DNA of 64,000 bases, from the NCBI GenBank assembly GCA_016342745.1, contig JAEINT010000006.1:186001-250000 (forward strand), in the 5' to 3' direction. Positions 56,501 through 63,625 of this stretch are shown here, piece by piece (positions within the stretch are counted from its first letter, which is position 1; every line of letters begins with the position of its first letter). The stretch is from Labilibaculum sp. (GTDB lineage: Bacteria > Bacteroidota > Bacteroidia > Bacteroidales > Marinifilaceae). Below the pieces are notes generated by a model that had not been told where the DNA came from, did not search any database, and saw only the letters and a program-made list of their open reading frames with translations. Position numbers and translations under genes: made by a program.

Positions 56501-56981
56501 GTGTTTCGATGTAACGGTTATCGTAAGTAATATATGGCTCTTCCATATTTACCCAGTAACCCATTTTAGAAGTCAAATCTTCCCACTCACGGGTATATTT
56601 CATTACATTGGTACGACAAGCTTCGTTGTATTCATCAACCGAAATTTTAGTCCCAATGTCTTCTTTAGTAATTCCTAATTCTTTTTCAACGCCAAGTTCA
56701 ACAGGTAAACCATGAGTATCCCATCCTGCTTTACGATTCACTTGAAATCCCTTTAAAGTCTTGTATCTACATACAATATCTTTAAGAGCACGTGCCATAA
56801 CATGGTGAATACCAGGCATACCATTTGCTGAAGGAGGTCCTTCGTAAAAAACAAATGAAGGATTGCCTTCGCGAGTCTCCAAACTCTTCTCGAACGTGTT
56901 GTTTTCGTTCCAATCTTTTAGAATGTCTTTATTGATCTGTGATAGATCAAGACCCTTATACTCTGGAAATTTCGTGCTCAT
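53541..56981 (-). CDS. ileS: Isoleucyl-tRNA synthetase
   Basis: 1146 aa, cytoplasmic class I synthetase. The HIGH motif is in MPGIHHVMAR, the editing CP1 domain has WTTTPWTLPSNTAL, and the KMSKS motif is MSKRHGNAVDP. GVDQTRGWFFTL and the anticodon-binding domain follow. Length and lack of C-terminal zinc motif fit the long (eukaryote-like) IleS clade found in many Bacteroidota, which is often less sensitive to mupirocin; sensitivity here is not shown. The start ATG 56981 precedes MSTKFPEYKGL. It is followed by the DksA-like gene. Confidence 0.96.
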   Translation of the reverse strand: MSTKFPEYKGLDLSQINKDILKDWNENNTFEKSLETREGNPSFVFYEGPPSANGMPGIHHVMARALKDIVCRYKTLKGFQVNRKAGWDTHGLPVELGVEKELGITKEDIGTKISVDEYNEACRTNVMKYTREWEDLTSKMGYWVNMEEPYITYDNRYIETLWWLLKQMFEKDLLYKGYTIQPFSPAAGTGLSTHELNQPGCYKDVKDTTAVGMFKVARDEKSEFIYEGLDCDAYFIAWTTTPWTLPSNTALAVGPKIEYVRVRTFNPYTGIPCVVILAKNLFYNFFDKKYEGLELGEYEVGSKRLTFKTLSEHVGADLEGVRYEQLMPLVKPEGDAFRVILGDFVTTEDGTGIVHIAPTFGADDDRVAKTAGISPLILRDKEGKMQPMVDRTGKFFKIEDLSEEFVKEFVNVEAYGEYAGRFVKNAYDPTLTEKDATLDIDIAVSLKKESLAFKVEKHVHNYPHCWRTDKPILYYPLDSWFIQTTKVRDRMIELNKTINWKPKSTGEGRFGKWLENLQDWNLSRSRYWGTPLPIWVSEDRAEIKCIGSVAELKAEIEKSIEAGFMTENILADYIEGDNSKENYEKFDLHRPYVDGLILVSETGQKLVRELDLIDVWFDSGAMPYAQQHYPFENKENFDQLFPAQFIAEGVDQTRGWFFTLHAIATMCFDGVAFENIISNGLVLDAKGNKMSKRHGNAVDPFATIEKYGSDPLRWYMITNAQPWDNLKFDLGGVEEVRRKFFGTLYNTYSFFQLYANIDGFNYSEADVAMEERPEIDRWILSLLNSLIKEVEECYEAYEPTRAGRLIQDFVNENLSNWYVRLCRKRYWGGEYSNDKISAYQTLYRCLETISILASPIAPFYMDQLFKDLNSATGRYTDESVHLVDFPKYDAEVIDKDLEERMDMAQKISSMSLGLRRKVKIRVRQPLQKIIIPILDETMVPQLEAIKNIVLAEINVKEMEFITDTSGVLVKKIKPNFKTLGPKHGKIMKQIAAAIGTMTQEDIVTFEKEGNYTIVVNDENIVLAPEDVDIISEDIPGWLVANEGKLTVAMDVNITDELRKEGIAREFINRIQNLRKDSDFDVTDKIKLEIMMHDSINEAVLAHKEYIGSQTLAVSVELVEKLAENEAKAVEIEQGVESFIKIEKVSE

Positions 56982-57020
56982 TTATATGTAATATTTATCT
57001 AGAATTCGTCAAAAAGTTTA

Positions 57021-57028
57021 CAAATATA
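57021..57028 (-). promoter_or_regulatory. -7 box upstream of ileS
   Basis: On the minus strand TATATTTG matches TAnnTTTG. It lies 40 bases before the ileS start. A -33 TTG at the right distance was not found. Confidence 0.4.
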
Positions 57029-57199
57029 GAAAAAATACAAGACTTGATGATCATAGTGATTGCAGAATCAAGGGTATAAGCTCAATTTTATAAGTACATA
57101 AAAGCTGATTGTGGCATCTAAAATTCGAAATACTTATAATTCGAAATTTTTAAATTTAATTAGGTTTTAATTTGAAAGAAAATTGCAAAGATTTACAAG

Positions 57200-57409
57200 C
57201 TATTTTATAAATGTTAGCTTCTGTTTTATCTTATCTGAAAATTTATAAATTTTATCAAGAAGAAGTAAAATGCTTACAGTTACACCTACAATTATATTTT
57301 TCTCAATTTTGACCCAATCATATATCCAAAATTCAAAAGCTGTTGTAACAATCGCAAAAACCACACTAAAAATTAGTACGAATATGATATTCTCTTTTGT
57401 TCTATTCAT
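57200..57409 (-). CDS. Small membrane protein of unknown function
   Basis: 69 aa with two hydrophobic segments (IIFVLIFSVVFAIVTTAF at about residues 8-25 and IIVGVTVSILLLLDKIY at about 39-55) and a basic C-terminus (DKIKQKLTFIK). The hydrophobic layout makes a chance ORF less likely, but no homologue is recognised. Confidence 0.5.
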   Translation of the reverse strand: MNRTKENIIFVLIFSVVFAIVTTAFEFWIYDWVKIEKNIIVGVTVSILLLLDKIYKFSDKIKQKLTFIK

Positions 57410-57587
57410 TTGTTTAATTATTATGTTGATTTATATAAAGCTTTAACAGTCTGATCTCAAAAAAAGGTGACAGATAAATATTTTTTTTTGTGTTTATCCA
57501 CATCATGCTATTTGTAAGTTTAATGGTAAAGCGTAAATTCACAAAACAAAATATACATTGATACTTTTCACTAAACACAAAAACAAC

Positions 57588-57998
57588 ATGACAACTATAA
57601 AATCAAAATACCTTGGTGACTTAAGAACAGAGTGTATTCACTTGCAATCTGGCAATAAAATTTTCACCGATGCTCCAACTGATAATCAAGGGAAAGGAGA
57701 AGCTTTTTCACCAACCGATTTGTTAGCAACCTCGCTGGGCTCTTGTATCATGACCATTATGGGAATTGTTGCTCGCGATAACAATATTGATATTGTAGGA
57801 ACAGAATTGGACATCACCAAAATAATGGAGAGTGATCCAAGAAGAGTTTCGGAAGTTATCGTAGAGTTCAATTTTCCTGATAAAAGTTATACTGCCGAAG
57901 AAAAACAAATTATTGAAAATGTAGCTGGAACCAGTCCAGTTCCATTGAGCGTATCAACTCAAATGATACAAACCATAAAACTGAATTGGGCGAAATAG
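57588..57998 (+). CDS. OsmC-family protein
   Basis: 136 aa from ATG 57588 (MTTIKSKYLGDLRTECIHL); an in-frame start ten codons upstream is less likely. The OsmC fold is shown by FSPTDLLATSLGSCIMTIMG with the first redox Cys, and by RVSEVIVEFNFPD. The second Cys of the peroxidase pair, normally in a CPV motif, is Ser here (GTSPVPLSV). Peroxide reduction by the usual two-Cys cycle should be impaired. It may be a carrier or sensing variant. It is co-directional with the SDR gene that starts 58 bases later. Confidence 0.87.
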   Translation: MTTIKSKYLGDLRTECIHLQSGNKIFTDAPTDNQGKGEAFSPTDLLATSLGSCIMTIMGIVARDNNIDIVGTELDITKIMESDPRRVSEVIVEFNFPDKSYTAEEKQIIENVAGTSPVPLSVSTQMIQTIKLNWAK

Positions 57999-58056
57999 CT
58001 TTTCGATGTTAACTTTACATCCCTTACAGGATACTACTTATTTTAAATAATCTTCC

Positions 58057-59082
58057 ATGATTTTAGTTACCGGTGGAACAGGCCTTGTTGGCTCACATTT
58101 ACTATTCGATTTGCTTTCGAAAGGAAAAAAGGTTCGTGCATTGAAACGCAAGAGCAGCAACATTGAGATGGTACGTACAACTTTTGCTTACTATTCCGAA
58201 AAAGCAGATGAGCTTTTTAATAAAATTGAATGGTTCGATGGAGATATGTTAGATCCTTTTTCTTTGGAAGATGCGCTTAAAGGAATCAAAGATGTTTACC
58301 ATTGTGCTGCTTTGGTCTCCTTTAAAAAAGACGATCATAAAAACATGCAGGATATTAATATTGAGGGAACTCGCAACCTGGTAAATGCTTGTTTAGATGC
58401 TGATATCAGAAAATTTTGCATGGTAAGTTCTATTGCTGCATTAGGTTCTCCGGAAGAAGGTGAAGATACGGTAAGTGAAAAAACCGCTTGGAGTCCTGAA
58501 GAAAAACGTTCTGGTTATTCGATTAGTAAATTTAATTCGGAACTGGAAGTTTGGCGTGGCATTGAAGAAGGATTAAGGGCAGTAATCGTAAATCCATCGA
58601 TTATTTTGGGACCAGGGCAATGGAACAAAGGCAGTTCTCAACTTTTTAGTACGGTTGCCAAAGGTTTAAAATACTATACCAAAGGAATTACCGGCTATGT
58701 TGATGTTCGAGATGTGAGCCGTTCGATGCATGAATTAATGGAAAGTAAGATTGAAAATGAGCGCTTTATCCTTAATGGTGACAATTGCTCTTTCGAATTC
58801 ATCTTTAAGACCATTGCAAAACAGCTTGGAATTGAAGGACCAACAAGATATGCAAACAAAAAAATGACTGGGTTAGCTTGGAGAGTAGCATTTCTAAAAA
58901 GAATCTTTTTGTTTAAAGAACCTGGTTTTACCAAAGAAAATGCACGATCGGCACATCATGTGAAATACTATTCTAATCAGAAAATTAAAGAAGCATTGGG
59001 TTTTGAGTTCATTCCAATTGAAAAGAGCATTAAAGATACCTTAAAGCATTATCCTATTGAGGCTAATGTGATAATAAAGTAA
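58057..59082 (+). CDS. NAD(P)-dependent epimerase/dehydratase (SDR)
   Basis: 341-aa extended short-chain dehydrogenase, dihydroflavonol-4-reductase-like. The cofactor motif VTGGTGLVGSHL (TGxxGxxG) begins at residue 4. GDMLDPFSLEDAL gives the second strand, HCAALVSF the NxA site, and VSSIAALG precedes the catalytic pair YSISK. VNPSIILGPGQW follows. The substrate cannot be told. The stop is 6 bases from the stop of the converging TonB-C fragment. No terminator is seen between them. Confidence 0.9.
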   Translation: MILVTGGTGLVGSHLLFDLLSKGKKVRALKRKSSNIEMVRTTFAYYSEKADELFNKIEWFDGDMLDPFSLEDALKGIKDVYHCAALVSFKKDDHKNMQDINIEGTRNLVNACLDADIRKFCMVSSIAALGSPEEGEDTVSEKTAWSPEEKRSGYSISKFNSELEVWRGIEEGLRAVIVNPSIILGPGQWNKGSSQLFSTVAKGLKYYTKGITGYVDVRDVSRSMHELMESKIENERFILNGDNCSFEFIFKTIAKQLGIEGPTRYANKKMTGLAWRVAFLKRIFLFKEPGFTKENARSAHHVKYYSNQKIKEALGFEFIPIEKSIKDTLKHYPIEANVIIK

Positions 59083-59088
59083 AATCAA

Positions 59089-59526
59089 TTATTCAAAAAT
59101 TATTTTCAAACTCCAATCAGAATTAATTGTTTTTCCTCGCCATCTTGCTGGAGTCCATTTAAACGCGTCAAAAATATATCTAGCAAGAAGTTCTTTGTTG
59201 ATTTTATCATCACAAACAACATTTTGCAATTGAGTTAAACCATTTTTATAAATTACCAAATTGACTTTAGCAGTGCATCTCCTTAATTTATTCTTACGAG
59301 ATAAATTAGACACTAATTCTTCGTAAGAATGTTTTATTCCACCTGCTACTGATGGAATTCGATATATCAATGGATTAAAGTCTATAAACTCACACCCTAA
59401 CCAAACATTAATCTTCGAAGAATCTCTAACTCTTGGAAATTGTTCTAGATAACAAATTGAATCAACTAGAATTTCACCTTTTTTGGTAACAACTAAATCG
59501 GGTAAATAATATATTTTTTCTTCAGC
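59089..59526 (-). pseudogene. TonB C-terminal-domain part of a frameshifted gene
   Basis: An open frame runs from just after a stop at 59529-59527 to the stop at 59089 and contains no ATG. It reads EEKIYYLPDLVVTKKGEI and then a TonB_C-type domain (CTAKVNLVIYKNG, then FKWTPARWRGKTINSDWSL). It overlaps the end of the 59493-60305 gene in another frame. One extra A in the A6 tract at about 59514-59519 would join the frames (FKLKKKIYYLPDLVVT). The two are therefore one gene, about 405 aa, broken by a single-base indel or by programmed slippage. Confidence 0.65.
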
Positions 59527-60305
59527 TTAAAATTAATTGTTTGTTCATTATTATCTAATATTTTTATAGTTTGAGGTTCATATTTAAAGTTGAAGACGTC
59601 AATTTCTTTAACACTATCAATCTCAAAAAAATATTTCCCATCAATATCAGTCATTTCATAATACTTTAAGGAATCAAATTTATTATAGGCTAAGAATAAT
59701 ACTCCTAGTAGAGATTCTCCTTCTGCATTTCTAACGTCTCCTTTTACTATTTTTTGTTTTAAGTATTGATCCCAATTTTTCGGATGAATATGAATCAATT
59801 TCAATTCTAAATTATCTTTACTTCTATAAAACGTCAAAGTCATTCCTTCCTTACGATAAACTTCTAAAGAATCATTATTTCTATAACTATGATCTTTCTT
59901 TAAATCTAAAGCTAGAATTTTTTTATAGCTAAGATTATTTACATTCAAATAATCATCAAGAAAAACAGAATCTTGATTCGTTAAAGCCAATGAGAATGCA
60001 TTCAAAATATATTTACCCTTTGAATCTTTAACAAATACAGTTTTATAGTTGTTTTTATTAATCCAATATTCATAATCTGTTCCAGAATCACAATCCCCAT
60101 CCCAATGAGAAATTATTGGACTACCCAAAGAATCAATTTGGGACTTTGTTAAAATATCACTCAAGATAGTTTTCCCGATCAGGAGAGTATCTTGATGTAA
60201 TATGATAGAATCATTTTTGATAAAAATGTGGTTTTGAATTTCTTGTGATGAAACAGAGAAACTAAAAAGTAGCAAGTAAACAAAGAGAGATAATTTCCGA
60301 CACAT
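59493..60305 (-). CDS. N-terminal part of the TonB_C protein (carboxypeptidase-regulatory-like domain)
   Basis: 270 aa as annotated, from ATG 60305 with signal peptide LSLFVYLLLFSFSVSSQ. The middle is a helical/beta region of unknown type. A carboxypeptidase-regulatory-like beta domain lies at about residues 190-255 (VKGDVRNAEGESLLGVLFLA, YYEMTDIDGKYFFEI). The last codons (KYIIYPI) are probably out of frame: the natural continuation lies in the 59089-59526 frame. It may be a protein that links surface or envelope steps to the TonB-like domain. Function unknown. Confidence 0.6.
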   Translation of the reverse strand: MCRKLSLFVYLLLFSFSVSSQEIQNHIFIKNDSIILHQDTLLIGKTILSDILTKSQIDSLGSPIISHWDGDCDSGTDYEYWINKNNYKTVFVKDSKGKYILNAFSLALTNQDSVFLDDYLNVNNLSYKKILALDLKKDHSYRNNDSLEVYRKEGMTLTFYRSKDNLELKLIHIHPKNWDQYLKQKIVKGDVRNAEGESLLGVLFLAYNKFDSLKYYEMTDIDGKYFFEIDSVKEIDVFNFKYEPQTIKILDNNEQTINFKLKKKYIIYPI

Positions 60306-60362
60306 ATAGCGATTTTTATTTACTCATAAAACTACCAATTTTATAGTTAAATACATAGAAAG

Positions 60363-60396
60363 CTAAAAAAGCCAGATCCAAAGATCTGGCTTTACT
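60363..60396 (-). terminator. Terminator of the DM13 lipoprotein gene
   Basis: AAAGCCAGATC (60368-60378) / GATCTGGCTTT (60383-60393), 11-bp stem around four bases. On the minus strand it is followed by a T-run. Confidence 0.8.
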
Positions 60397-60418
60397 GTTT
60401 TTAATTGTACTAACAAAT

Positions 60419-60847
60419 TTATGGTAACACGGCATGACCAAAGCTTACACTGAAGTCGACGCACCAAATAATCACATATTTTAGGCTTTCTAAATCAGTA
60501 CCATCGGGAATTGTGTACTGATAATCACCTTCAATTCCTTTTAATTCTCCTAAAGTTACATAACTGGTAACTGCTAAATCGGAGGCCATATATACTTCTA
60601 ACAAAGGACCATCATCTGTTTTAAAATCAGCAAAGGATAAGGTTTTCCCATCATCACTAAGTATTACAGTTCCTGATGTTGGATGAGCATCGGAAACAAA
60701 ATTAGCTGTTGTTGTTTCTTCTTCTTCCATCATGTTTTCCTGATCATTGGGAATTTCAACCATTTCTTCCATTTCATCGATCATATCCCCGCTGCTTGAA
60801 CAGGCTGTAAACAAAAGCAGTGCAATATATAAATACCAATTTTTCAT
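60419..60847 (-). CDS. DM13-domain lipoprotein
   Basis: 142 aa. Lipoprotein signal MKNWYLYIALLLFTAC with lipobox FTAC (Cys16). An acidic Glu/Met-rich linker (EMEEMVEIPNDQENMMEEEE) follows. The DM13 domain covers about residues 48-142, with TSGTVILSDDGKTLSFADFK, LLEVYMASD, YQYTIPDGTDL and VIIWCVDFSVSFGHAVL, where the Cys is the predicted redox residue. DM13 domains occur in exported or surface proteins thought to take part in electron transfer. It has its own terminator. Confidence 0.85.
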   Translation of the reverse strand: MKNWYLYIALLLFTACSSSGDMIDEMEEMVEIPNDQENMMEEEETTTANFVSDAHPTSGTVILSDDGKTLSFADFKTDDGPLLEVYMASDLAVTSYVTLGELKGIEGDYQYTIPDGTDLESLKYVIIWCVDFSVSFGHAVLP

Positions 60848-61014
60848 ACCTTAGATCTTAAATAAATACTAATTGTGTTTTTAAAGAGTTCTTTGAATAA
60901 TAAAAGACTTTCTTATCTGAAATTAGCGATTAAAATACGATTATACAAGTAAGTATCTAATATTTAGGACGAATGATACGATCTTAAGTTTGAAGTATGC
61001 TAAGTTTTGGCTTA

Positions 61015-61091
61015 GGGATTATAGTGGAAACCCCGCAATGAGGAACGAATGAGGAGTTGAAACGGAAAGCCCGACCCGAAGGGGAAGCCCC
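61015..61091. repeat. GC-rich dispersed element
   Basis: The stretch begins AGGGATTATAGTGGAA and ends CGGAAAGCCCGACCC plus GGGGAAGCCCC. I remember the core GCGGAAAGCCCGACCC from many Bacteroidota intergenic regions, usually at gene ends. The base composition stands out from its surroundings. It could fold into a GC-rich stem. It is not a tRNA. Confidence 0.55.
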
Positions 61092-61121
61092 AAATAAATT
61101 TTATGAGTTGAATAATCGGCA

Positions 61122-61154
61122 TAAAAAAAGCCATTTCAAATAAATGAAATGGCT
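61122..61154 (-). terminator. Terminator of metK
   Basis: On the minus strand AGCCATTTCA/TGAAATGGCT, a perfect 10-bp stem, is followed by a run of seven T (61129-61123). Confidence 0.85.
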
Positions 61155-61177
61155 AATAATCAATTTTTTAATCGATT

Positions 61178-62434
61178 TTATAGGTTGAAAGCTTCTTTTA
61201 CTTTCCCGATATAATCTAGTTTTTCCCAAGTAAACAACTCTACTTCTAATTCGATATCTCCTGAATATGGAGAGTGGAATTTTTTGGTAACAACACGAGG
61301 CGTACGTCCCATGTGACCATAAGCTGCTGACTCTTCGTAAATAGGATTACGTAATTTTAAACGCTGCTCAATAGCTGCAGGACGAAGATCAAATAGTTCT
61401 TTTACTTTTTCAGCAATTTCGCCATCGGTTAATGAAATGTTCGACTTACCATAGGTATCAACAAAAATTCCTACTGGCTCGGCAACTCCAATTGCGTATG
61501 AAAGCTGAACCAAAAGTTCTTCTGCAACACCTGCTGCAACCAAATTCTTAGCAATATGACGAGATGCATAAGCGGCTGAACGGTCTACTTTCGAAGGATC
61601 TTTACCAGAGAAAGCACCACCACCATGAGCACCTTTACCACCGTAAGTATCAACAATAATTTTACGACCAGTTAATCCTGTATCTCCGTGAGGTCCACCA
61701 ATTACGAATTTTCCTGTTGGATTTACGTGCAAGATAAAATCCTCATCGAACATAGCCTGTACACGTTCTGGCAATTGCTTAATTACACGAGGAATTAAAA
61801 TGTTACGAACATCTTTCTTGATTTTGGCCAGCATCAACTCATCGTTAGGACCAAAATCGTCGTGCTGAGTAGAAACCACAATGGTATGTACTCTTTCGAT
61901 TGTATCATCATCAGCATACTGAATGGTAACCTGCGATTTTGAATCAGGACGAAGATATGTCATCTCTCTTCCTTCGCGACGAATGGCAGCCATTTCGATT
62001 AACAAACGATGCGAAAGCTCTAAAGACAAAGGCATGTAATCGTCAGTCTCTTTACAAGCATAACCAAACATCATTCCTTGATCACCTGCTCCCTGCGACA
62101 TTGGATCTTCACGATCTACACCGCGATTAATATCATCTGATTGTTCGTGAATTGCCGACAAAACACCACAAGAGGCGCCGTCGAACTGGTATTCACTTTT
62201 GGTATAACCAATGCGATTGATTACGCCACGCGCAACTTCTTGCGCATCGATATAAGTTTTGGTTTTTACTTCACCGGCAAGAATCACCTGCCCAGTTGTA
62301 ACCATGGTTTCACAAGCAACTTTCGAATTTGGATCGAAAGCTAAAAATTTATCCAATAAAGCATCTGAAATTTGATCAGCAACTTTATCTGGATGTCCTT
62401 CTGAAACGGACTCTGATGTGAATAAATATCCCAT
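61178..62434 (-). CDS. metK: S-adenosylmethionine synthase
   Basis: 418 aa from ATG 62434, the family start [20 protein letters not shown]. Makes SAM from methionine and ATP in the cytoplasm. [32 protein letters not shown] and [19 protein letters not shown] are the metal, ATP and methionine motifs. The frame stays open for 67 more codons up to 62635, but that part overlaps a riboswitch and leads to an unusual N-terminus, so it is not taken as coding. The leader carries a SAM-II-type aptamer, giving feedback control by SAM. Confidence 0.96.
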   Translation of the reverse strand: MGYLFTSESVSEGHPDKVADQISDALLDKFLAFDPNSKVACETMVTTGQVILAGEVKTKTYIDAQEVARGVINRIGYTKSEYQFDGASCGVLSAIHEQSDDINRGVDREDPMSQGAGDQGMMFGYACKETDDYMPLSLELSHRLLIEMAAIRREGREMTYLRPDSKSQVTIQYADDDTIERVHTIVVSTQHDDFGPNDELMLAKIKKDVRNILIPRVIKQLPERVQAMFDEDFILHVNPTGKFVIGGPHGDTGLTGRKIIVDTYGGKGAHGGGAFSGKDPSKVDRSAAYASRHIAKNLVAAGVAEELLVQLSYAIGVAEPVGIFVDTYGKSNISLTDGEIAEKVKELFDLRPAAIEQRLKLRNPIYEESAAYGHMGRTPRVVTKKFHSPYSGDIELEVELFTWEKLDYIGKVKEAFNL

Positions 62435-62586
62435 AATATTTAAATAATAATTAGTTGTGATGTCGATAGTATTAAACGAATTAATAAATCGACAAGCGTT
62501 GTTGTTTAAGTCCGCTAAGTAAATAGCGGAGTTCACGATACGGGAAAGCAATGGTTGGTTGTCTAGGTGCAGAAAAGCACATAGTT
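62435..62586 (-). other. metK leader downstream of the aptamer
   Basis: About 150 bases between aptamer and start codon. It can form three hairpins: GTGCAGAAAAGCAC (62567-62580), TCCGCTA/TAGCGGA (62511-62530) and GTCGAT/ATCGAC (62462-62493). None has a T-run, so control at the level of translation or another fold is likely. Confidence 0.4.
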
Positions 62587-62640
62587 CACCATTTAGCATT
62601 TTTTTCCGTGGTTGCAAGCAGCCAAATCTTTCCACTTAAT
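62587..62640 (-). promoter_or_regulatory. SAM-II riboswitch (metA motif) in the metK leader
   Basis: On the minus strand the stem GTGG (62635-62632) pairs with CCAC (62611-62608). The enclosed loop has the conserved AAAGATTTGG and CTTGCAA segments, and GCTAAA (62597-62592) follows after an A-run, as needed for the pseudoknot. This is the SAM-II consensus order. It starts right at the predicted transcript start and precedes metK, whose product makes SAM. Confidence 0.78.
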
Positions 62641-62646
62641 TCGGGG

Positions 62647-62678
62647 CAAAGGAAATGATTATTTTGGAAAGAAACAAA
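62647..62678 (-). promoter_or_regulatory. Promoter of the riboswitch-metK transcript
   Basis: On the minus strand TTTG (62678-62675), 20 bases, then TTCCTTTG (62654-62647), one base off TAnnTTTG. Transcription would start about at the first base of the aptamer. Confidence 0.55.
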
Positions 62679-62857
62679 ACTAAACTCTTGGTTTTACAAC
62701 ATTTTAACAAATGCTTGATCTGAAAAACAGGGACTTCCAAGCCAATAAAGAGCTACAAGTCTTTATTGTAGTGTTTATTCGTAGTATCTTTTTAAAAAGG
62801 GAGAACACGTTAGAAATATTTCACACAAGGTAAAACCAATCCATAAAATATATCTTT

Positions 62858-62956
62858 CACCACAGAGGGCACGAAAGGTAACAAAGGAAGAGCAAGACTT
62901 AGAAAAAAAAGACTTATTTTTTTTCTCTGTGATACTCTGTGGGACTCGGTGGTAGA
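62858..62956. repeat. CACAGAGG-type inverted-repeat element, copy 1
   Basis: Begins CACCACAGAGGGCACGA and ends with CTCTGTGGGACTCGGTGGT, an imperfect inverted complement of the start. Inner segments such as CTCTGTGATACTCTGTGGG repeat the same core. Confidence 0.7.
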
Positions 62957-62997
62957 ATCATTTTACACAATGTAATCTAACTAACAATTCTTTTCTT

Positions 62998-63143
62998 CCA
63001 CCACAGAGGGCACTGAGGCGCACAGAGGATTTACATTACCGAAAGAAATAAATACTGAATCAACTGAATACGAACAAAGAATTACAATGGGAAACCTAAA
63101 TCTAACTTTTTCTCGGTGGAACTCTGTGTGGCTCGGTGGTAGA
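62998..63143. repeat. CACAGAGG-type inverted-repeat element, copy 2
   Basis: Begins CCACCACAGAGGGCACTGAG followed by GCGCACAGAGG. It ends CTCTGTGTGGCTCGGTGGT. It has the same terminal design as copy 1 with a different inner part, and lies 59 bases from the GxxExxY gene's stop. Confidence 0.7.
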
Positions 63144-63201
63144 TATTTTTTTTAATGAAATGGAACTACTTTTTAATTTTTAAATACATAGCACAGAGAT
63201 G

Positions 63202-63579
63202 TTAATACCCATTAATAACTCTCTTAATACCGTACTTTAATTTTTCCACATTAAAATTTATCATCAGCCCTACTCGTCTATCGGCCAATTTTAGATAGGT
63301 AAGTGTTTGTGCTAAATGAATATCCTTAAAGGAAACAATAGATTTTAATTCTACCACAACCTGATCTTCAACAAATAAATGAATACGATATCCACAATCT
63401 AATTTTACTTCATCGTAAATTAATGGCAAGGCTTTTTCTTTTTCAACTTTTAAGCCAGCCTTTAATAGTTCATAATACAGGCATGCACTATACGCTGATT
63501 CTAACAATCCAGGCCCAAGGCTAGAATGCACTTTCATTGCTGCCTTAATTATTTGATCTGTTATTTGATCTACCTCCAT
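63202..63579 (-). CDS. GxxExxY protein (PDDEXK-like nuclease fold)
   Basis: 125 aa, complete. The naming motif is GLLESAY in SSLGPGLLESAYSACLYYEL. The second half holds YDEVKLDCGYRIHLFVEDQVVVELKS with Asp and the E-x-K residues expected for a PDDEXK-type nuclease core. Members are widespread and of unknown function. In my memory they often lie near short CACAGAGG-like repeats, as here. It might take part in repeat spread, or be a passenger. The start ATG 63579 follows AT-rich DNA. Confidence 0.85.
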   Translation of the reverse strand: MEVDQITDQIIKAAMKVHSSLGPGLLESAYSACLYYELLKAGLKVEKEKALPLIYDEVKLDCGYRIHLFVEDQVVVELKSIVSFKDIHLAQTLTYLKLADRRVGLMINFNVEKLKYGIKRVINGY

Positions 63580-63625
63580 TATTGTTTTTTTTAGATAACT
63601 TTAAGCTACACTAAAAAACATAATA

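Larger units (their letters stand above)
60848..61177. other. Noncoding region with a GC-rich repeat-like element
   Basis: 330 bases. The left part is AT-rich DNA upstream of the DM13 gene. At 61015-61091 a clearly GC-richer stretch contains GGAAAGCCCGACCC and GGGGAAGCCCC. The metK terminator follows. Confidence 0.6.
62679..63201. other. Repeat-rich intergenic region
   Basis: 523 bases between the metK promoter and the GxxExxY gene. It holds two copies of a CACAGAGG-type inverted-repeat element (62858-62956 and 62998-63143). No gene is seen. Confidence 0.65.

Noticed and set aside
61015-61091. tRNA or other known RNA
   Set aside because: There is no GTTCRANNC arm and no cloverleaf. It looks like a dispersed repeat element.
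62435-62635. N-terminal extension of metK
   Set aside because: It overlaps the SAM-II aptamer and adds residues before the highly conserved MGYLFTSES start. ATG 62434 is the family start.
62858-63143. CRISPR-like array
   Set aside because: There are only two diverged inverted-repeat elements, with no regular spacers of equal length and no cas genes.
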